NCBI RefSeq assembly: GCF_036192275.1
Contig: NZ_CP108088.1
Coordinates: 4,155,501 to 4,219,500, forward strand
Reading direction: 5' to 3'
Length of the DNA stretch: 64,000 nucleotides
From: Streptomyces sp. NBC_00250
GTDB lineage: Bacteria; Actinomycetota; Actinomycetes; Streptomycetales; Streptomycetaceae
In this document: in pieces, positions 1 through 8,812 of the stretch
Position numbering within the stretch: position 1 is the first letter of the stretch
Layout of the letters: every line of letters starts with the position of its first letter
Made by a program: the position numbers and the translations under genes
Notes under the pieces: model-generated
Databases searched by the model: none
What the model saw: only the letters and a program-made list of their open reading frames with translations
Told to the model about the DNA's origin: nothing

Positions 1-2
1 TC

Positions 3-152
3 GCACGGAGCCTCGGGGTCTCGCTCCGGACGGTCAGCCGGCTCCTCTCGGAGGTCATGCAGGAACTGGGCGCGGCGAGCCGCTTCGAGGCCGGGGTGAA
101 GGCGGCCCGGCTCGGCCTGCTCGACGGCGAGGGATCCGAACAGGGGGTCTAG
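3..152 (+). CDS. HTH (LuxR-type) regulator, 3' end only
   Basis: This is the last 49 codons of a gene whose start lies outside the window. The visible part is a LuxR/GerE-type helix-turn-helix (SLGVSLRTVSRLLSEVMQELG) followed by the short tail ARLGLLDGEGSEQGV. It is nearly identical in its HTH to the C-terminus of the next gene (279-1331), so the two are tandem paralogs. Role inferred: DNA-binding transcriptional regulator. Only the DNA-binding end can be judged. Confidence 0.8.
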   Translation, partial: ARSLGVSLRTVSRLLSEVMQELGAASRFEAGVKAARLGLLDGEGSEQGV

Positions 153-278
153 CCCAAGGAGTTCCTGTGCGACACGGTAGGCGCAGGTACGGGTACGGGC
201 ATTGCACGACGGACTCCCGCCGAGCCGTATGACAAGGTGAGGGCGGGGCGACTCGGAGGATGAGGGGGTCACTTCGCC

Positions 279-1331
279 ATGGTCACTGCGGGCGACGGCA
301 TCGGGGAGGACACGACCGAAGTCCTCCTTGCCGTGTACCAGGAGCTGCGCCGCCGGGGCGTCTCGGACTTCGAGGAGGTCCGCAGGGAACTCGGGCTCGC
401 TCCGGAGGAGTACGAGCGATGTCGCGGCGAACTCCTCACCCTGGGCCTGATCGTGCCGACGGGGCAGGCGCACGCCACCATCGCCGCCGTGCAGGACGGC
501 AGTTGGCGCTCCGAGACGGACACGGTCGCGGCGATCGACCCGGAGATCGCGCTGCTGCGGCTCCTGGAGCGTGAGCGGGAGCGGCTGCGGGAGCACCTGG
601 CGGAGGCGGACGAGGCGTACAGCACTCTGGAGATCCTCGCGGGTTCCTATCTGCGGGCCGAGGCGCTCACCCGGGCGGAGGCGCACGTCGAGGCGCTGAC
701 CGACTACCGCAGGATCCAGCAGGCCATCGAGGACATCACCGATGTGATGCAGGAGAGTTCGGCCGCGCTGCACCCGGGGACGCCGGGGCGGCAGAACCCG
801 GACCGGATGCTCGACCGGGACCGGCGGCAGATCGCCAACGGGGTGCGGGTGCGGGCCATCTACGGCCGGCAGGAGGCCACGGACCCGGAGATGGAGAAGT
901 TCCTGGGGCAGCGGGCGGAGCTGGGTGTGGAGATCCGCCTGGCGCCCGTCGTCCCGATGAACCTGATCATCGCCGACCAGCAGTTCGCCCTGGTGCCGAT
1001 CCGCCCCGAGGAGCCGGGCGAGGGCGCGATCCTGGCGCGGGGCAGCGCGCTCGTGCGGCCGTATCTGAGTCTGTACGAGCACTGCTGGCACACGGCGACG
1101 CCGTACGGGAACGAGACGACCGCGGAGGCCGGGGGCGACGGCCTCTCGGAGCAGCAGCGTGCGGCGCTGCTCATGCTGGCCTCGGGGATGAAGGACGAGC
1201 GGATCGCGCGGACGCTCGGGGTGTCGCTGCGGACGGTCAGCCGGATGATTTCGGAGCTGATGCAGGAGCTGGGCGCGACGAGCCGTTTCGAGGCGGGGGC
1301 GCGTGCGGTGCGGCTCGGCTGGCTGGACTGA
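279..1331 (+). CDS. TrmB/LuxR-type transcriptional regulator
   Basis: The 350-residue protein has a TrmB-like winged-helix segment at about residues 8-60 and a C-terminal LuxR/GerE-type HTH at about 290-345 (LSEQQRAALLMLASGMKDERIARTLG, then SLRTVSRM). The middle holds a helical region rich in Glu/Arg (about 95-150) and a phospholipase-D-like sensor region typical of this Streptomyces family. ATG at 279 is preferred over 260, because only it gives the conserved N-terminus. The gene follows a paralog (ends 152) and is followed, on the other strand, by a small secreted peptide gene. Pairings of this regulator type with small peptides suggest, but do not prove, a signal-sensing role. Confidence 0.85.
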   Translation: MVTAGDGIGEDTTEVLLAVYQELRRRGVSDFEEVRRELGLAPEEYERCRGELLTLGLIVPTGQAHATIAAVQDGSWRSETDTVAAIDPEIALLRLLERERERLREHLAEADEAYSTLEILAGSYLRAEALTRAEAHVEALTDYRRIQQAIEDITDVMQESSAALHPGTPGRQNPDRMLDRDRRQIANGVRVRAIYGRQEATDPEMEKFLGQRAELGVEIRLAPVVPMNLIIADQQFALVPIRPEEPGEGAILARGSALVRPYLSLYEHCWHTATPYGNETTAEAGGDGLSEQQRAALLMLASGMKDERIARTLGVSLRTVSRMISELMQELGATSRFEAGARAVRLGWLD

Positions 1332-1473
1332 CCGCCGCATTCACGGCCGGCCGTGGCGCGGGGGGAAATACCGGGGCCCCACAATCGTGGCAGCGATTGC
1401 GGGGCCTGGCGGCTCAAGAATTCCGGGGCGTGCCCGAGGGGAATCCGCGGGGTGAATTTCCCGAGGGGTGATG

Positions 1474-1677
1474 TCAGTTGGTCGGGGTCGGCTTCGGGGG
1501 GATGACCGGCCAGCCGTTGTCCTCGGCGACGCCGGCGACGGTCTGGGGGGCGACCGGGTGGTCGGCGTCGGAGCCGATGGCGAAGGTGGCGCCGCCCGCG
1601 ACGGCGGTACAGGCCGCCACCGCGACCAGGAGCTGACGGACGGTCTTGCGGATGCCGGTGGTCTGCGCAACGGACAT
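1474..1677 (-). CDS. Small secreted or membrane-anchored peptide
   Basis: A 67-residue product starting MSVAQTTGIRKTVRQ. A strong Shine-Dalgarno (TGGAGGAATC) sits directly before the ATG at 1677, which decides the start over the longer frame. After a basic N-terminus comes a hydrophobic stretch (about residues 16-34, LLVAVAACTAVAGGATFAI), then a short extracytoplasmic tail ending DNGWPVIPPKPTPTN. No enzyme domain is present. It is convergent with the adjacent regulator gene. It may be a signal peptide precursor or merely a cell-surface peptide; the function is unknown. Confidence 0.65.
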   Translation of the reverse strand: MSVAQTTGIRKTVRQLLVAVAACTAVAGGATFAIGSDADHPVAPQTVAGVAEDNGWPVIPPKPTPTN

Positions 1678-1894
1678 GATTCCTCCAGGACTTGGAATGT
1701 GAATTCCGCCTTCCGGGGGCCCGTGCCGCCGGGCGTTCCCTGAAGACATCTCCATTCTGTCCCCGCCCCCGAAACGAATCCAGGGATCGTCTCTGCGTGG
1801 ACCCGCCATGGCGTGGATGCGTCAATCCGCCATCCGTACAACGGAATTGGTGCATCCGGAGCCCCCCATATCTTTGGTCGAACCAAAAGAGGTG
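1678..1894. other. Intergenic region with TTTGGT-N3-ACCAAA inverted repeat
   Basis: About 217 bases lie between the glycosyltransferase stop and the small peptide start. At 1873-1887 there is a perfect TTTGGT-CGA-ACCAAA inverted repeat, the only notable structure. It is not followed by a T-run, so it looks more like a regulator-binding site than a terminator. No gene is seen. Confidence 0.4.
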
Positions 1895-3226
1895 CTAGAC
1901 TTGTGCTACGGCCTTCTCGTTCCTCCAGGAGAGAGGGGCCGTCGGGGCAGGGGCGTGCCGCCGCCCCTGCCCCACCACCCGATCCCCACCGAAGAGCACC
2001 GGCCGGCGCGTCTCCGCCAGCGCCCCCCGGTACACCTCGACGGTCCGCTCGGCCGATGCACGCCAGCTCATCCCGTGCGCATGGCGCACCGCCGCCTCCC
2101 CCATCGTCTCCACCGCCTCCGGGTGCGCCGCGAGCCAGCGCAGCCGCCGCGCGTACTCCGACGGATCGTGACCGTGCACCAGAAGCCCCGTCACCCCGTC
2201 CCACACCGCCGTCGGAAGCCCGCCGACCGCCGCCGCGAGCACCGGAGTCCCACAGGCCTGCGCCTCAAGGGCCACCAGACCGAAGGACTCACTGCGCGAG
2301 GGCACCACCAGGACGTCCGCCGCCCGGAACCAGTCCGCGAGCCGCTCCTGCGGCACGGGCGGGCAGGACCGCAGCACATCGGTCACCCCCAGCTCCCCGG
2401 CGAGCTGCCAGGCCGTCCCCTCACGGGTCGCGCCCGAATGCCCTCCCACCACCGGCACCAGAAGCCGGCGGCGCAGGTCGGGAGAGTCCCGCAGCAGCTC
2501 GGCCACCGCCCGCACGAGCACGTCCGGGCCCTTCAACGGCTGGATGCGCCCCGCGTACAACGGCACGAACGCGTCCGCCGGAAGCCCCAGCCGGGCCCGC
2601 GCCGCCGCCCGCCCGTCGCCCGGGTGGAAGGTCCGCAGATCGACCCCGGGGCGTACGACCTCGGTCCGCTCCCCCTCCGCCCCGTACAGCGAGCGCAGTG
2701 CCTCCGCCTCGTCGGCCGTGTTCGCGATCAGCCGGTCGGCGGCGCCCACCACCTGGTACTCACCCCGCACCCGCAGCTCCGGCTCGGGGGTGTCGCCGGC
2801 GGCGAGCGAGGCGTTCTTCACCCGGGCCAGCGTGTGCGCGGTGTGCACCAGCGGGATCCGCCAGCCCACCGAGGCGATCCGGCCCGCCTGCCCGGAGAGC
2901 CAGTAGTGCGAGTGGACCAGGTCGTAGCGCCGCTCCTCCTTGAGCAGGGCCAGCGAGAACGGCACCACCAGATCCGGCATGGCCTCCTTCGGCAGCGCCT
3001 CGCGCGGCCCCGCGTGCAGATGCCGGACCCGCACACCGGGGGCGAGTTCGACGAGCGGCGGCAGGCCCTCGCCCCGGCAGCGGGTGAACAGATCGACCTC
3101 CGCGCCCTGTTCGGCCAGGGCACGGGACAGCTCGACCATGTAGACGTTCATCCCGCCGGCGTCCCCCGTCCCGGGCTGGTGGAGCGGGGAGGTGTGGACG
3201 CTGAGCATGGCGACGCGCAGGGACAC
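1895..3226 (-). CDS. MshA-like glycosyltransferase (GT4)
   Basis: The 443-residue protein matches the D-inositol-3-phosphate glycosyltransferase (MshA) family: near the N-terminus MLSVHTSPLHQPGTGDAGGM, then HSHYWLSG, YAGRIQPLKGPDVL, the acidic ESFGLVALEAQACGTPV donor-site motif and GGLPTAVWDG. MshA joins GlcNAc from UDP-GlcNAc to inositol-3-phosphate in mycothiol synthesis. GTG at 3226 is chosen because AGGAG lies six bases upstream; an in-frame GTG at 3289 would add 21 unconserved residues. Its neighbours (aaRS-like, AsnB, PrpF, PIG-L genes) are not those expected of the housekeeping mshA, so it is probably a paralog with a different acceptor or product. Confidence 0.85.
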   Translation of the reverse strand: MSLRVAMLSVHTSPLHQPGTGDAGGMNVYMVELSRALAEQGAEVDLFTRCRGEGLPPLVELAPGVRVRHLHAGPREALPKEAMPDLVVPFSLALLKEERRYDLVHSHYWLSGQAGRIASVGWRIPLVHTAHTLARVKNASLAAGDTPEPELRVRGEYQVVGAADRLIANTADEAEALRSLYGAEGERTEVVRPGVDLRTFHPGDGRAAARARLGLPADAFVPLYAGRIQPLKGPDVLVRAVAELLRDSPDLRRRLLVPVVGGHSGATREGTAWQLAGELGVTDVLRSCPPVPQERLADWFRAADVLVVPSRSESFGLVALEAQACGTPVLAAAVGGLPTAVWDGVTGLLVHGHDPSEYARRLRWLAAHPEAVETMGEAAVRHAHGMSWRASAERTVEVYRGALAETRRPVLFGGDRVVGQGRRHAPAPTAPLSWRNEKAVAQV

Positions 3227-3353
3227 GAGGGGCTCCTGAGGGGAGGGAAGCCACGTGCCCCTGCGCGTCGCTCGCGCGCGCACGGTCACGCGGCAGGGTG
3301 GGGGTGGGACACTGCTCGTACTGAAGTACTTAGTTGCTTAGTAGTTACGGGGT

Positions 3354-4919
3354 TCAGAATCCGAAGACCGGGCCCGACGGCGGTGCCAGCCTGGTCCCCG
3401 GCAGCGGACCCGTCAGGGCCTGCCAGTCGATCGGGCGTCCCGGCGCCACCTGGAGCGCCGCCGCGAGCCGGTCGGCACCCTCGGGCATGACCGGCCGCGA
3501 CCACGCCGACAGGGCCGAGGCCACCGCCAACTGGGCTGCGAGCGCCGGAAGATGACGGCAGGAGGTGCTGGGACGGCACCGCTCGTGGGCGTTGACGTGA
3601 CCGAAGTCGGCCGCCGAACGGACCATCTCGTCGAGGACGGCGACCGCCCGGCGCGGGTCGAAGGCATCGGGGCCGTACGCCTCGCGCAGGTCGTCGACGC
3701 CCCGGTGCAGCCGCCGCTCCAGGATCTCCCAGCCGGTGCCGCCGGGCAGCGCCTGCGGGGCGCGCCCGCCGCACTCCTCCCGTACGGCGGCGAAGAGCCG
3801 GGACAGCCAGCTGTTCCAGTTCTCGTCCAGCTCGCGCCGGGCCGCGGCGAGCCGCTCCCGCTGGAAGACCGTGCGGCGGCCGAGCGGACGGGCCTGGAGG
3901 ACATGCCGGCGCAGGGTGTCGGAGCCGTACTCGGTGAGCAGGTCGAGGGCCCAGACGTTGCCCTCCTGGACGCCCTCCTCGATGACGTACGACTCGTTGA
4001 CGTTGAAGTCCTGCGGCAGCTTGATGTCCTGCGCGAGGAGCAGCACCGGCAGCAGCACGGCGTGGCAGAAGGCGTGCCCGAATCCGCAGAAGTGGATCGC
4101 GCGGCGGGGCAGCGGGCCCTTCACGTCGTAGCCGAAGAGGTGCATCGCGGCGGCCTCGAAGCAGCCGTCGATCCGATGGTCGGGGAAGCCCTCGACGGGG
4201 ACCTGGAGGCCCCACTCGGCGGGGTGCCCGACCGCGATGTCCGGCAGGCCGTCCTCGACGAGGGACTCGCACAGCGCGGCGAGCCGCGGCGGCAGGCCTG
4301 CCGTCGCCCAGTATTCGGCCAGCGTCTCCCGGAACGGCTCCAGGGGTACGTAGAGCCGGCGGCAGCGGCGGGCCACCGCCGGAGTGTCGCAGAGCGCGCA
4401 GCGGGCGCCGATGAGGTCGCCGCCGTCGTTGGGACGGGCGCACTCGTGGCACATCCCGCCGTCGCTGACCGCGCCGCAGTGCGGGCAGCTGCCGGTCGCG
4501 TGCGCCCCGTACAGCCAACGGTCGCACGGCTCGCAGTACGGGAGGAGGCGGGTGCGCGGGGCGATGACGCCCTGCGCGAAGAGCCGCCCGAAGAGGTCCT
4601 GCACCCAGCGTCCGTATCCCTTGTCGCGGCGCGGGCGCACGATGTGGTCGAACTCCACGCCCGAACGCAGCCAGTCCGCGGTGATCGCGGCACGGTAGCC
4701 CTCCGCGACCTCCTCGGGCTTGCGGTTGTGGCGCAGCGCCCGGACCTCGACGGAACTGGCGTGATCGGCGGTACCCGTGGTGAACCGGACCGCCTCTCCC
4801 TCGGCGCGCAGATAGCGGGTGAGGACGTCGGCGGCGACGTACGGCCCGGCGAGATGGCCGATGTGGAGTTCGCCGTGGGTGGCGGGAGGGGTCGCGGTGA
4901 TCCAGACAGGGGTGCTCAT
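3354..4919 (-). CDS. Methionyl-tRNA-synthetase-like protein lacking KMSKS
   Basis: This 521-residue class I aminoacyl-tRNA synthetase homolog has the HIGH motif (GELHIGHLAGPYVAAD, about residues 16-31) and four CxxC zinc-knuckle pairs typical of MetRS (CEPC, CPHC, CHEC, CALC at about 128-180). The region that should carry KMSKS reads NVNESYVIEEG, so the signature is absent. The C-terminal anticodon-binding part is weakly conserved. A strong RBS (AAGGAGGTCCC) precedes ATG 4919. The retained adenylation motif with a lost KMSKS, and its place among small-molecule genes, suggests an amino-acid ligase or altered enzyme rather than a housekeeping MetRS. Compare MshC, a CysRS relative that ligates Cys to GlcN-Ins. 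Confidence 0.85.
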   Translation of the reverse strand: MSTPVWITATPPATHGELHIGHLAGPYVAADVLTRYLRAEGEAVRFTTGTADHASSVEVRALRHNRKPEEVAEGYRAAITADWLRSGVEFDHIVRPRRDKGYGRWVQDLFGRLFAQGVIAPRTRLLPYCEPCDRWLYGAHATGSCPHCGAVSDGGMCHECARPNDGGDLIGARCALCDTPAVARRCRRLYVPLEPFRETLAEYWATAGLPPRLAALCESLVEDGLPDIAVGHPAEWGLQVPVEGFPDHRIDGCFEAAAMHLFGYDVKGPLPRRAIHFCGFGHAFCHAVLLPVLLLAQDIKLPQDFNVNESYVIEEGVQEGNVWALDLLTEYGSDTLRRHVLQARPLGRRTVFQRERLAAARRELDENWNSWLSRLFAAVREECGGRAPQALPGGTGWEILERRLHRGVDDLREAYGPDAFDPRRAVAVLDEMVRSAADFGHVNAHERCRPSTSCRHLPALAAQLAVASALSAWSRPVMPEGADRLAAALQVAPGRPIDWQALTGPLPGTRLAPPSGPVFGF

Positions 4920-4992
4920 GGGACCTCCTTGACGCTGTGGTGCGGTGGGCTTCAGCGGTCGCGTACGGCGGAGCGCTGTCGGCGCAGGGCGG

Positions 4993-5739
4993 TCAGCGGG
5001 GCTCGAAGTGGAAGGAGCGGATGAAGCAGTCGCGGGGCTGCTCGACGGCGTAGACGATGCATTCGAAAAGCGCCTGGGTGGTCAGCTTCTCGTCGGGTGC
5101 TATTCCGTCCGGATTCGATCCGTCCCATTCCGCGAAACGCGGATCGGAGGTCGAGAAGTCGGGCGGGAAGAGGGAGAAGACGCGGACCCCGGAGGGCCGC
5201 AGTCGGCGCGAGAGGATGTCGGCGAATCCGGCCTGGGCGCTCTTCGCCGCCCAGAAGGCCTCGTGGGCGACGCCGGCGGTCGCGGCGGAGGCGCCTTCGG
5301 CGTCGCGGACGGCGACCATGTTGACGATGTCGGGCCGCAGCGAGCCGCGCAGCAGCGGCAGGAAGTGCTTCACCATGAGGACCGTGCCGCCGGCCGTCGA
5401 CTCGATCGTCTCGACGATCTCGGCGTCGCTCGCCGCCTCCAGGTCCATGCCGTCGAGCCAGCGGGCGCCGTTGTTCACCAACAGGTCGACCCGGTCGGTG
5501 TGTTCGCCGACGCGGGCGGCGAACTCCCGGATCTCGGCCGGCCTGCTGAGGTCGCAGCCGAACGCGTGGATACGGTCACGGGCCGATCCCATGACTTCGG
5601 TACGGGTGCGTTCGGCGGCCTCGACGGTCCGCGCCGAGACATAGACCTCGGCGCCGAGATGGGCGAATCCGACGGCGAGCGCGCGACCGAAATAGCGGGA
5701 CGCTCCGGTCACGACGACACGCAGATTCTCGAATTTCAT
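4993..5739 (-). CDS. SDR-family protein with atypical active site
   Basis: The 248-residue protein has the Rossmann fold of short-chain dehydrogenases: a TGASRYFGRALA nucleotide-binding loop near residue 10 and VDLLVNNGARW near 85. The usual YxxxK catalytic pair reads FWAAK, so the Tyr is replaced by Phe while Lys is kept. The expected catalytic Ser region reads IVNMVAVRDAEG with no Ser. It may therefore be catalytically altered or only NAD(P)-binding. ATG 5739 is chosen because the SDR fold begins right there and GGGGAG lies upstream. It lies between the PrpF-like and MetRS-like genes on the same strand. Confidence 0.8.
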   Translation of the reverse strand: MKFENLRVVVTGASRYFGRALAVGFAHLGAEVYVSARTVEAAERTRTEVMGSARDRIHAFGCDLSRPAEIREFAARVGEHTDRVDLLVNNGARWLDGMDLEAASDAEIVETIESTAGGTVLMVKHFLPLLRGSLRPDIVNMVAVRDAEGASAATAGVAHEAFWAAKSAQAGFADILSRRLRPSGVRVFSLFPPDFSTSDPRFAEWDGSNPDGIAPDEKLTTQALFECIVYAVEQPRDCFIRSFHFEPR

Positions 5740-5830
5740 GTGTGTCTGCTCTCCCCACGGATACCGATTGCCGGTCCATTTCAGCGTGGCAGAGGAAAGG
5801 GACTCCGGGCCTGGTGAGAGGGGTGCGCGT

Positions 5831-6862
5831 TCACGCCGTTGCGTGGATACGCCACGGCAGCACGAGCCTGTCCAGCACCTCGGCGCGCTTGTGGTGGACG
5901 CGGACGCGGTCGGGCGCGGTGGAGACGGTGACGGTACCGCCGGGCGTCCGGACCTCGCCGTCCACGGGCGGGACGACGGTGCCGTCGAGCGCCCCGGCGG
6001 CGGCGAGGGCGGCGGCGCCGGTGAGGGCGAGCCGGGGGTGCCAGCCGCCGACGGTGAGGGCACGGACGGAGAGGCGGCCGTCGGGACGGGTGGCGAAGGC
6101 CGCGATCTTGGGGAGGGCGGAGTGGGGCGGATACCCGAGGAGCCGTGCGGCGGAGGCCCGGAGGGAGAGGAGCCGGTCGAGGTGGTCCGGGCCGCGGAGA
6201 TGGCGGGCGTCGACGAAGACGTAGGGGTTCCCGTACCGGACGAGGGAGACGGGGGTGCCGTCGAGGAGGTCGACGGGGCGGCCGGTGGGGAGGGTGCCGG
6301 GGGCGGTGGGGGCCTTGAGGAAGCTGAGCGTGTACGCGTCCGCGGGGGGCGGGGGCGGGGGCTGGTGCGGGGGGTTGAGCTGGGGGTTGAGCTGGGGGTT
6401 GAGCTGGGGCTCGCACAGCACGGTGTCGCCGGTGGTCACGGCGCGGACGGTGACCGGGCCGGGGCGTCCGTCGGCGACGACGCAGGCGAGGAGGGAGTGG
6501 CCGCAGCCGGTACGGAAGTCGAAACCGGCGGTGGGGAGGGCCTGGACGAAGCGGTAGACGAGGCCGCGTCGGCCGGGGCCGGGTCCGGGGCCGTACAGGG
6601 CGATCTTGTTGATGGCGGCGTGGGCCGTGCCGGCGAGGGCGTGGCGCAATCGCGCCAACTCGCCACCCAGGGCGAGGGCGCCGGGGGGAAGGTGGTCGAG
6701 CCGGAGGACGAGGGTGGGGCCGGGGGCGTCATGTGCCCGCACGACGGTGGCCCGCGTGGTGGGCCGTCGTTCCGCCGGGGCGGTGGGGCGGTGGGCAACG
6801 GGGCGCGTGGGGGCGGCAGGCGCGGGTTCGGGACGGGGAGGTCCCGAGGGGTCAGGCCGCAC
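5831..6862 (-). CDS. PrpF-like (aconitate/methylaconitate isomerase family) protein
   Basis: A 343-residue protein of the PrpF/DapF-like diaminopimelate-epimerase fold superfamily; PrpF members isomerise 2-methyl-aconitate. Recognisable stretches are INKIALYGP (about 83-91), DFRTGCGHSLLAC (about 113-125), VSLRYGNPYVFVDA and LPKIAAFA. GTG 6862 overlaps the 3' end of the asparagine synthase gene by 11 bases, implying translational coupling. The N-terminal 40 residues are Pro/Arg-rich and unconserved, so the true start may be further in. A tandem NPQL repeat interrupts the middle of the protein. Substrate unknown; a tricarboxylate or amino-acid-derived acid is inferred. Confidence 0.65.
   Translation of the reverse strand: MRPDPSGPPRPEPAPAAPTRPVAHRPTAPAERRPTTRATVVRAHDAPGPTLVLRLDHLPPGALALGGELARLRHALAGTAHAAINKIALYGPGPGPGRRGLVYRFVQALPTAGFDFRTGCGHSLLACVVADGRPGPVTVRAVTTGDTVLCEPQLNPQLNPQLNPPHQPPPPPPADAYTLSFLKAPTAPGTLPTGRPVDLLDGTPVSLVRYGNPYVFVDARHLRGPDHLDRLLSLRASAARLLGYPPHSALPKIAAFATRPDGRLSVRALTVGGWHPRLALTGAAALAAAGALDGTVVPPVDGEVRTPGGTVTVSTAPDRVRVHHKRAEVLDRLVLPWRIHATA
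6372..6407. repeat. 12-bp tandem repeat x3 inside the PrpF-like gene
   Basis: Three exact copies of GGGTTGAGCTGG lie head to tail. They encode a repeated Asn-Pro-Gln-Leu on the minus strand. The unit is a multiple of three, so copy-number change would keep the frame. This stretch and the Pro-rich run after it sit in a loop between the two conserved halves of the protein. Confidence 0.9.
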
Positions 6863-8672
6863 AGCCGATCGGGATTCTCATGCCCTGGACCACCTCCGTC
6901 CACAACTCGTGGACCGCCAGGGCCCAGAGTGCCTGGGCGTCGTGCCGGGAGGGGCGTTGCAGGTGGCGGGCCAGGAGTTTCTGGACGCGGTCCGCTCGGA
7001 CCTTTCCGCCGAGGACCAGGCGGGCCGGGGAGAGGAGTTCCCGGACGGTGTCCAGGAGCGGGCTGCCCGGTGCGAGCATCGCCGCGATCGGCAGGGTGAA
7101 GGGCTGCTTCGGGCGGCGCAGGACCGCCGCGGGGAGCAGCTCCGCGCCCGCCTCGTACAGCGCCCGCTTCCCCGTCCGCGCCGCCGTCGGCAGCGAGCGG
7201 GCGTGTGTCACGACCGACGGCTGGCAGAACGGCATCCGCGCTTCGACGGCCCACGCCATCGAGAGGTGGTCGACGCGCCGCAGGTGGTACGCGGGCAGCC
7301 GCCAGCGCGTCTCGAACGCGGTCATCGCGGTGAGCCGGTCCGCGCCGACCGCCTCCGCCGAGCGCAGCTCCTGCTCGATGCGGTCGGCGGCCGAGCCCTG
7401 ATCGGCGATGTGGGCGCGGTAGTTGGCGGTGTAGAGGTATTCGCGGAGGAGTCGGGGCGCGGCGGAGAGGGCGTCGGCGTAGGCGCCCGCCCAGTCGCTC
7501 CCGGCCCAGTCCGTGCCCGCCGGGGCGGTGAGCGCGGCGCGCATGCGGTCGTAGCCGCCGAAGAGTTCGTCGGCGCCGTCGCCGGTGAGGGCGACGGTGA
7601 AGCCGTTCTCGCGGACGGCGCGGAAGAGTGCGTAGGTGGAGAGGGTGATGGGGTCGGCGTTGGGCTGGCCGAGGTGGCGGACGGTGCGGGTGAGGAGGGA
7701 GCCGAGCTCGTCGGGGTCGACGGTGACCTCGTGGTGCACGGTCCGGGTCCGGCGGGCGACGGAACGGGCGTACGCGGCCTCGGAGTCGGGCCACCGACCG
7801 CGGTAGGTGAGGTGGAAGGTGTGCAGCGGCGGCGCGTCGGTCTCGCGGGCGTGTTCGGCGGCGAGCGCGGTGACGAGTCCGGAGTCGAGGCCGCCGCTGG
7901 TGATGGCGCAGACGGGCACCTCGGCCTGGGCGAGCCGGCGCACCTCGTGGCGCAGGACGTCCTGGGTGTCGCCGACGGGGGTGGTCCGGTGGGGGCCGCG
8001 GCGGCGTACGACGGGTGCGGCGCCGGGCCGTACGAGGGCGGTGGCGCCGGGCGGCAGGACGCTGACGCCTTCGAGCGCGGTGTGTGTGGAGAAGGAGGTA
8101 CGGGTGGCGAGGACGGTGTCGAGGGATTCGTCGCGCGGGGAGATCCGTACTCCTTCGAAGGCGAGGAGGGCGGGGATCTCGGAGGCGAAGCGGGTGGAGC
8201 CGTCGTAGGGGTCGTGGTGCAGGTGGATCGGCTTCATGCCCATGTCGTCGACGGCGAGCAGGAGTCGGGTACCGCCGGGGCGCAGGTCGAGGATCGCGAC
8301 GGCGAACATGCCGTCGAGGTGCTCGGCGAAGGCGGGGCCGTACTCGGCGTACAGCGCGGGCAGCAGGGTGCCGTCGCAGCGGTCGGGGAAGCGGTGGCCG
8401 CGGGCGGCGAGGGTCCGGCGCAGCTCGGTGTGGTTGTAGATCTCGCCGTTGAGGACGGCGAGGATGCCGGGGAGGTGGGGCAGCCGGTAGGGCTGTTGGC
8501 CGCCGCAGGGGTCGGTGACGGCGAGCCGGTCGCAGCCGAGGGACCAGCCGGGCCCGCTGAGCACGTGGTGTTCGTCGGGTCCGCCGTGGCGCTGGCGGGC
8601 GGACACCGCCGCGAGCTGGGCCGGCTCGGGGCGGTCCGCCCCGGCGGCGAAGGAGCCGAGAATCCTGCACAT
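6852..8672 (-). CDS. Glutamine-hydrolysing asparagine synthase-like amidotransferase
   Basis: The 606-residue protein starts MCRILG at ATG 8672, leaving Cys2 as the N-terminal nucleophile of a class II glutamine amidotransferase. The conserved GGPDEHH and NGEIYNH motifs follow (about residues 27-90). The C-terminal half has the ATP pyrophosphatase motif SGGLDSG (about residue 240) and LTGDGADELFGGYDRM. It would transfer Gln-derived ammonia to an adenylated carboxylate, as in asparagine or amide/lactam formation. It is followed with an 11-base overlap by the PrpF-like gene, and is divergent from the PIG-L gene. In this setting it is more likely a pathway amidotransferase than housekeeping AsnB. 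Confidence 0.9.
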   Translation of the reverse strand: MCRILGSFAAGADRPEPAQLAAVSARQRHGGPDEHHVLSGPGWSLGCDRLAVTDPCGGQQPYRLPHLPGILAVLNGEIYNHTELRRTLAARGHRFPDRCDGTLLPALYAEYGPAFAEHLDGMFAVAILDLRPGGTRLLLAVDDMGMKPIHLHHDPYDGSTRFASEIPALLAFEGVRISPRDESLDTVLATRTSFSTHTALEGVSVLPPGATALVRPGAAPVVRRRGPHRTTPVGDTQDVLRHEVRRLAQAEVPVCAITSGGLDSGLVTALAAEHARETDAPPLHTFHLTYRGRWPDSEAAYARSVARRTRTVHHEVTVDPDELGSLLTRTVRHLGQPNADPITLSTYALFRAVRENGFTVALTGDGADELFGGYDRMRAALTAPAGTDWAGSDWAGAYADALSAAPRLLREYLYTANYRAHIADQGSAADRIEQELRSAEAVGADRLTAMTAFETRWRLPAYHLRRVDHLSMAWAVEARMPFCQPSVVTHARSLPTAARTGKRALYEAGAELLPAAVLRRPKQPFTLPIAAMLAPGSPLLDTVRELLSPARLVLGGKVRADRVQKLLARHLQRPSRHDAQALWALAVHELWTEVVQGMRIPIGCAA

Positions 8673-8812
8673 GCCGTCACCCTCCAAGCGCGTTACCCGT
8701 CACATCCAATGATTTGAATCTACCAAGTTTTTGAATGGCGCGTAAGTGCCATGTCCAGTTCACGCCACGGCTTGGCCTTGCGACGCCCCCGTCACCCCAA
8801 CAGGCTGACCTC
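8673..8812. promoter_or_regulatory. Divergent promoter region, asparagine synthase / PIG-L
   Basis: The 140-base gap between the divergent starts is the most AT-rich stretch nearby (around 8700-8745, with a TTTTTG run). It must hold the promoters for both directions. I could not fix individual -10/-35 boxes with confidence. Confidence 0.4.

Noticed and set aside
1895..3226. Housekeeping mshA
   Set aside because: The protein is clearly MshA-like, but its neighbours are a MetRS-like ligase, AsnB, PrpF-like and PIG-L genes, not the usual ones; called a paralog.
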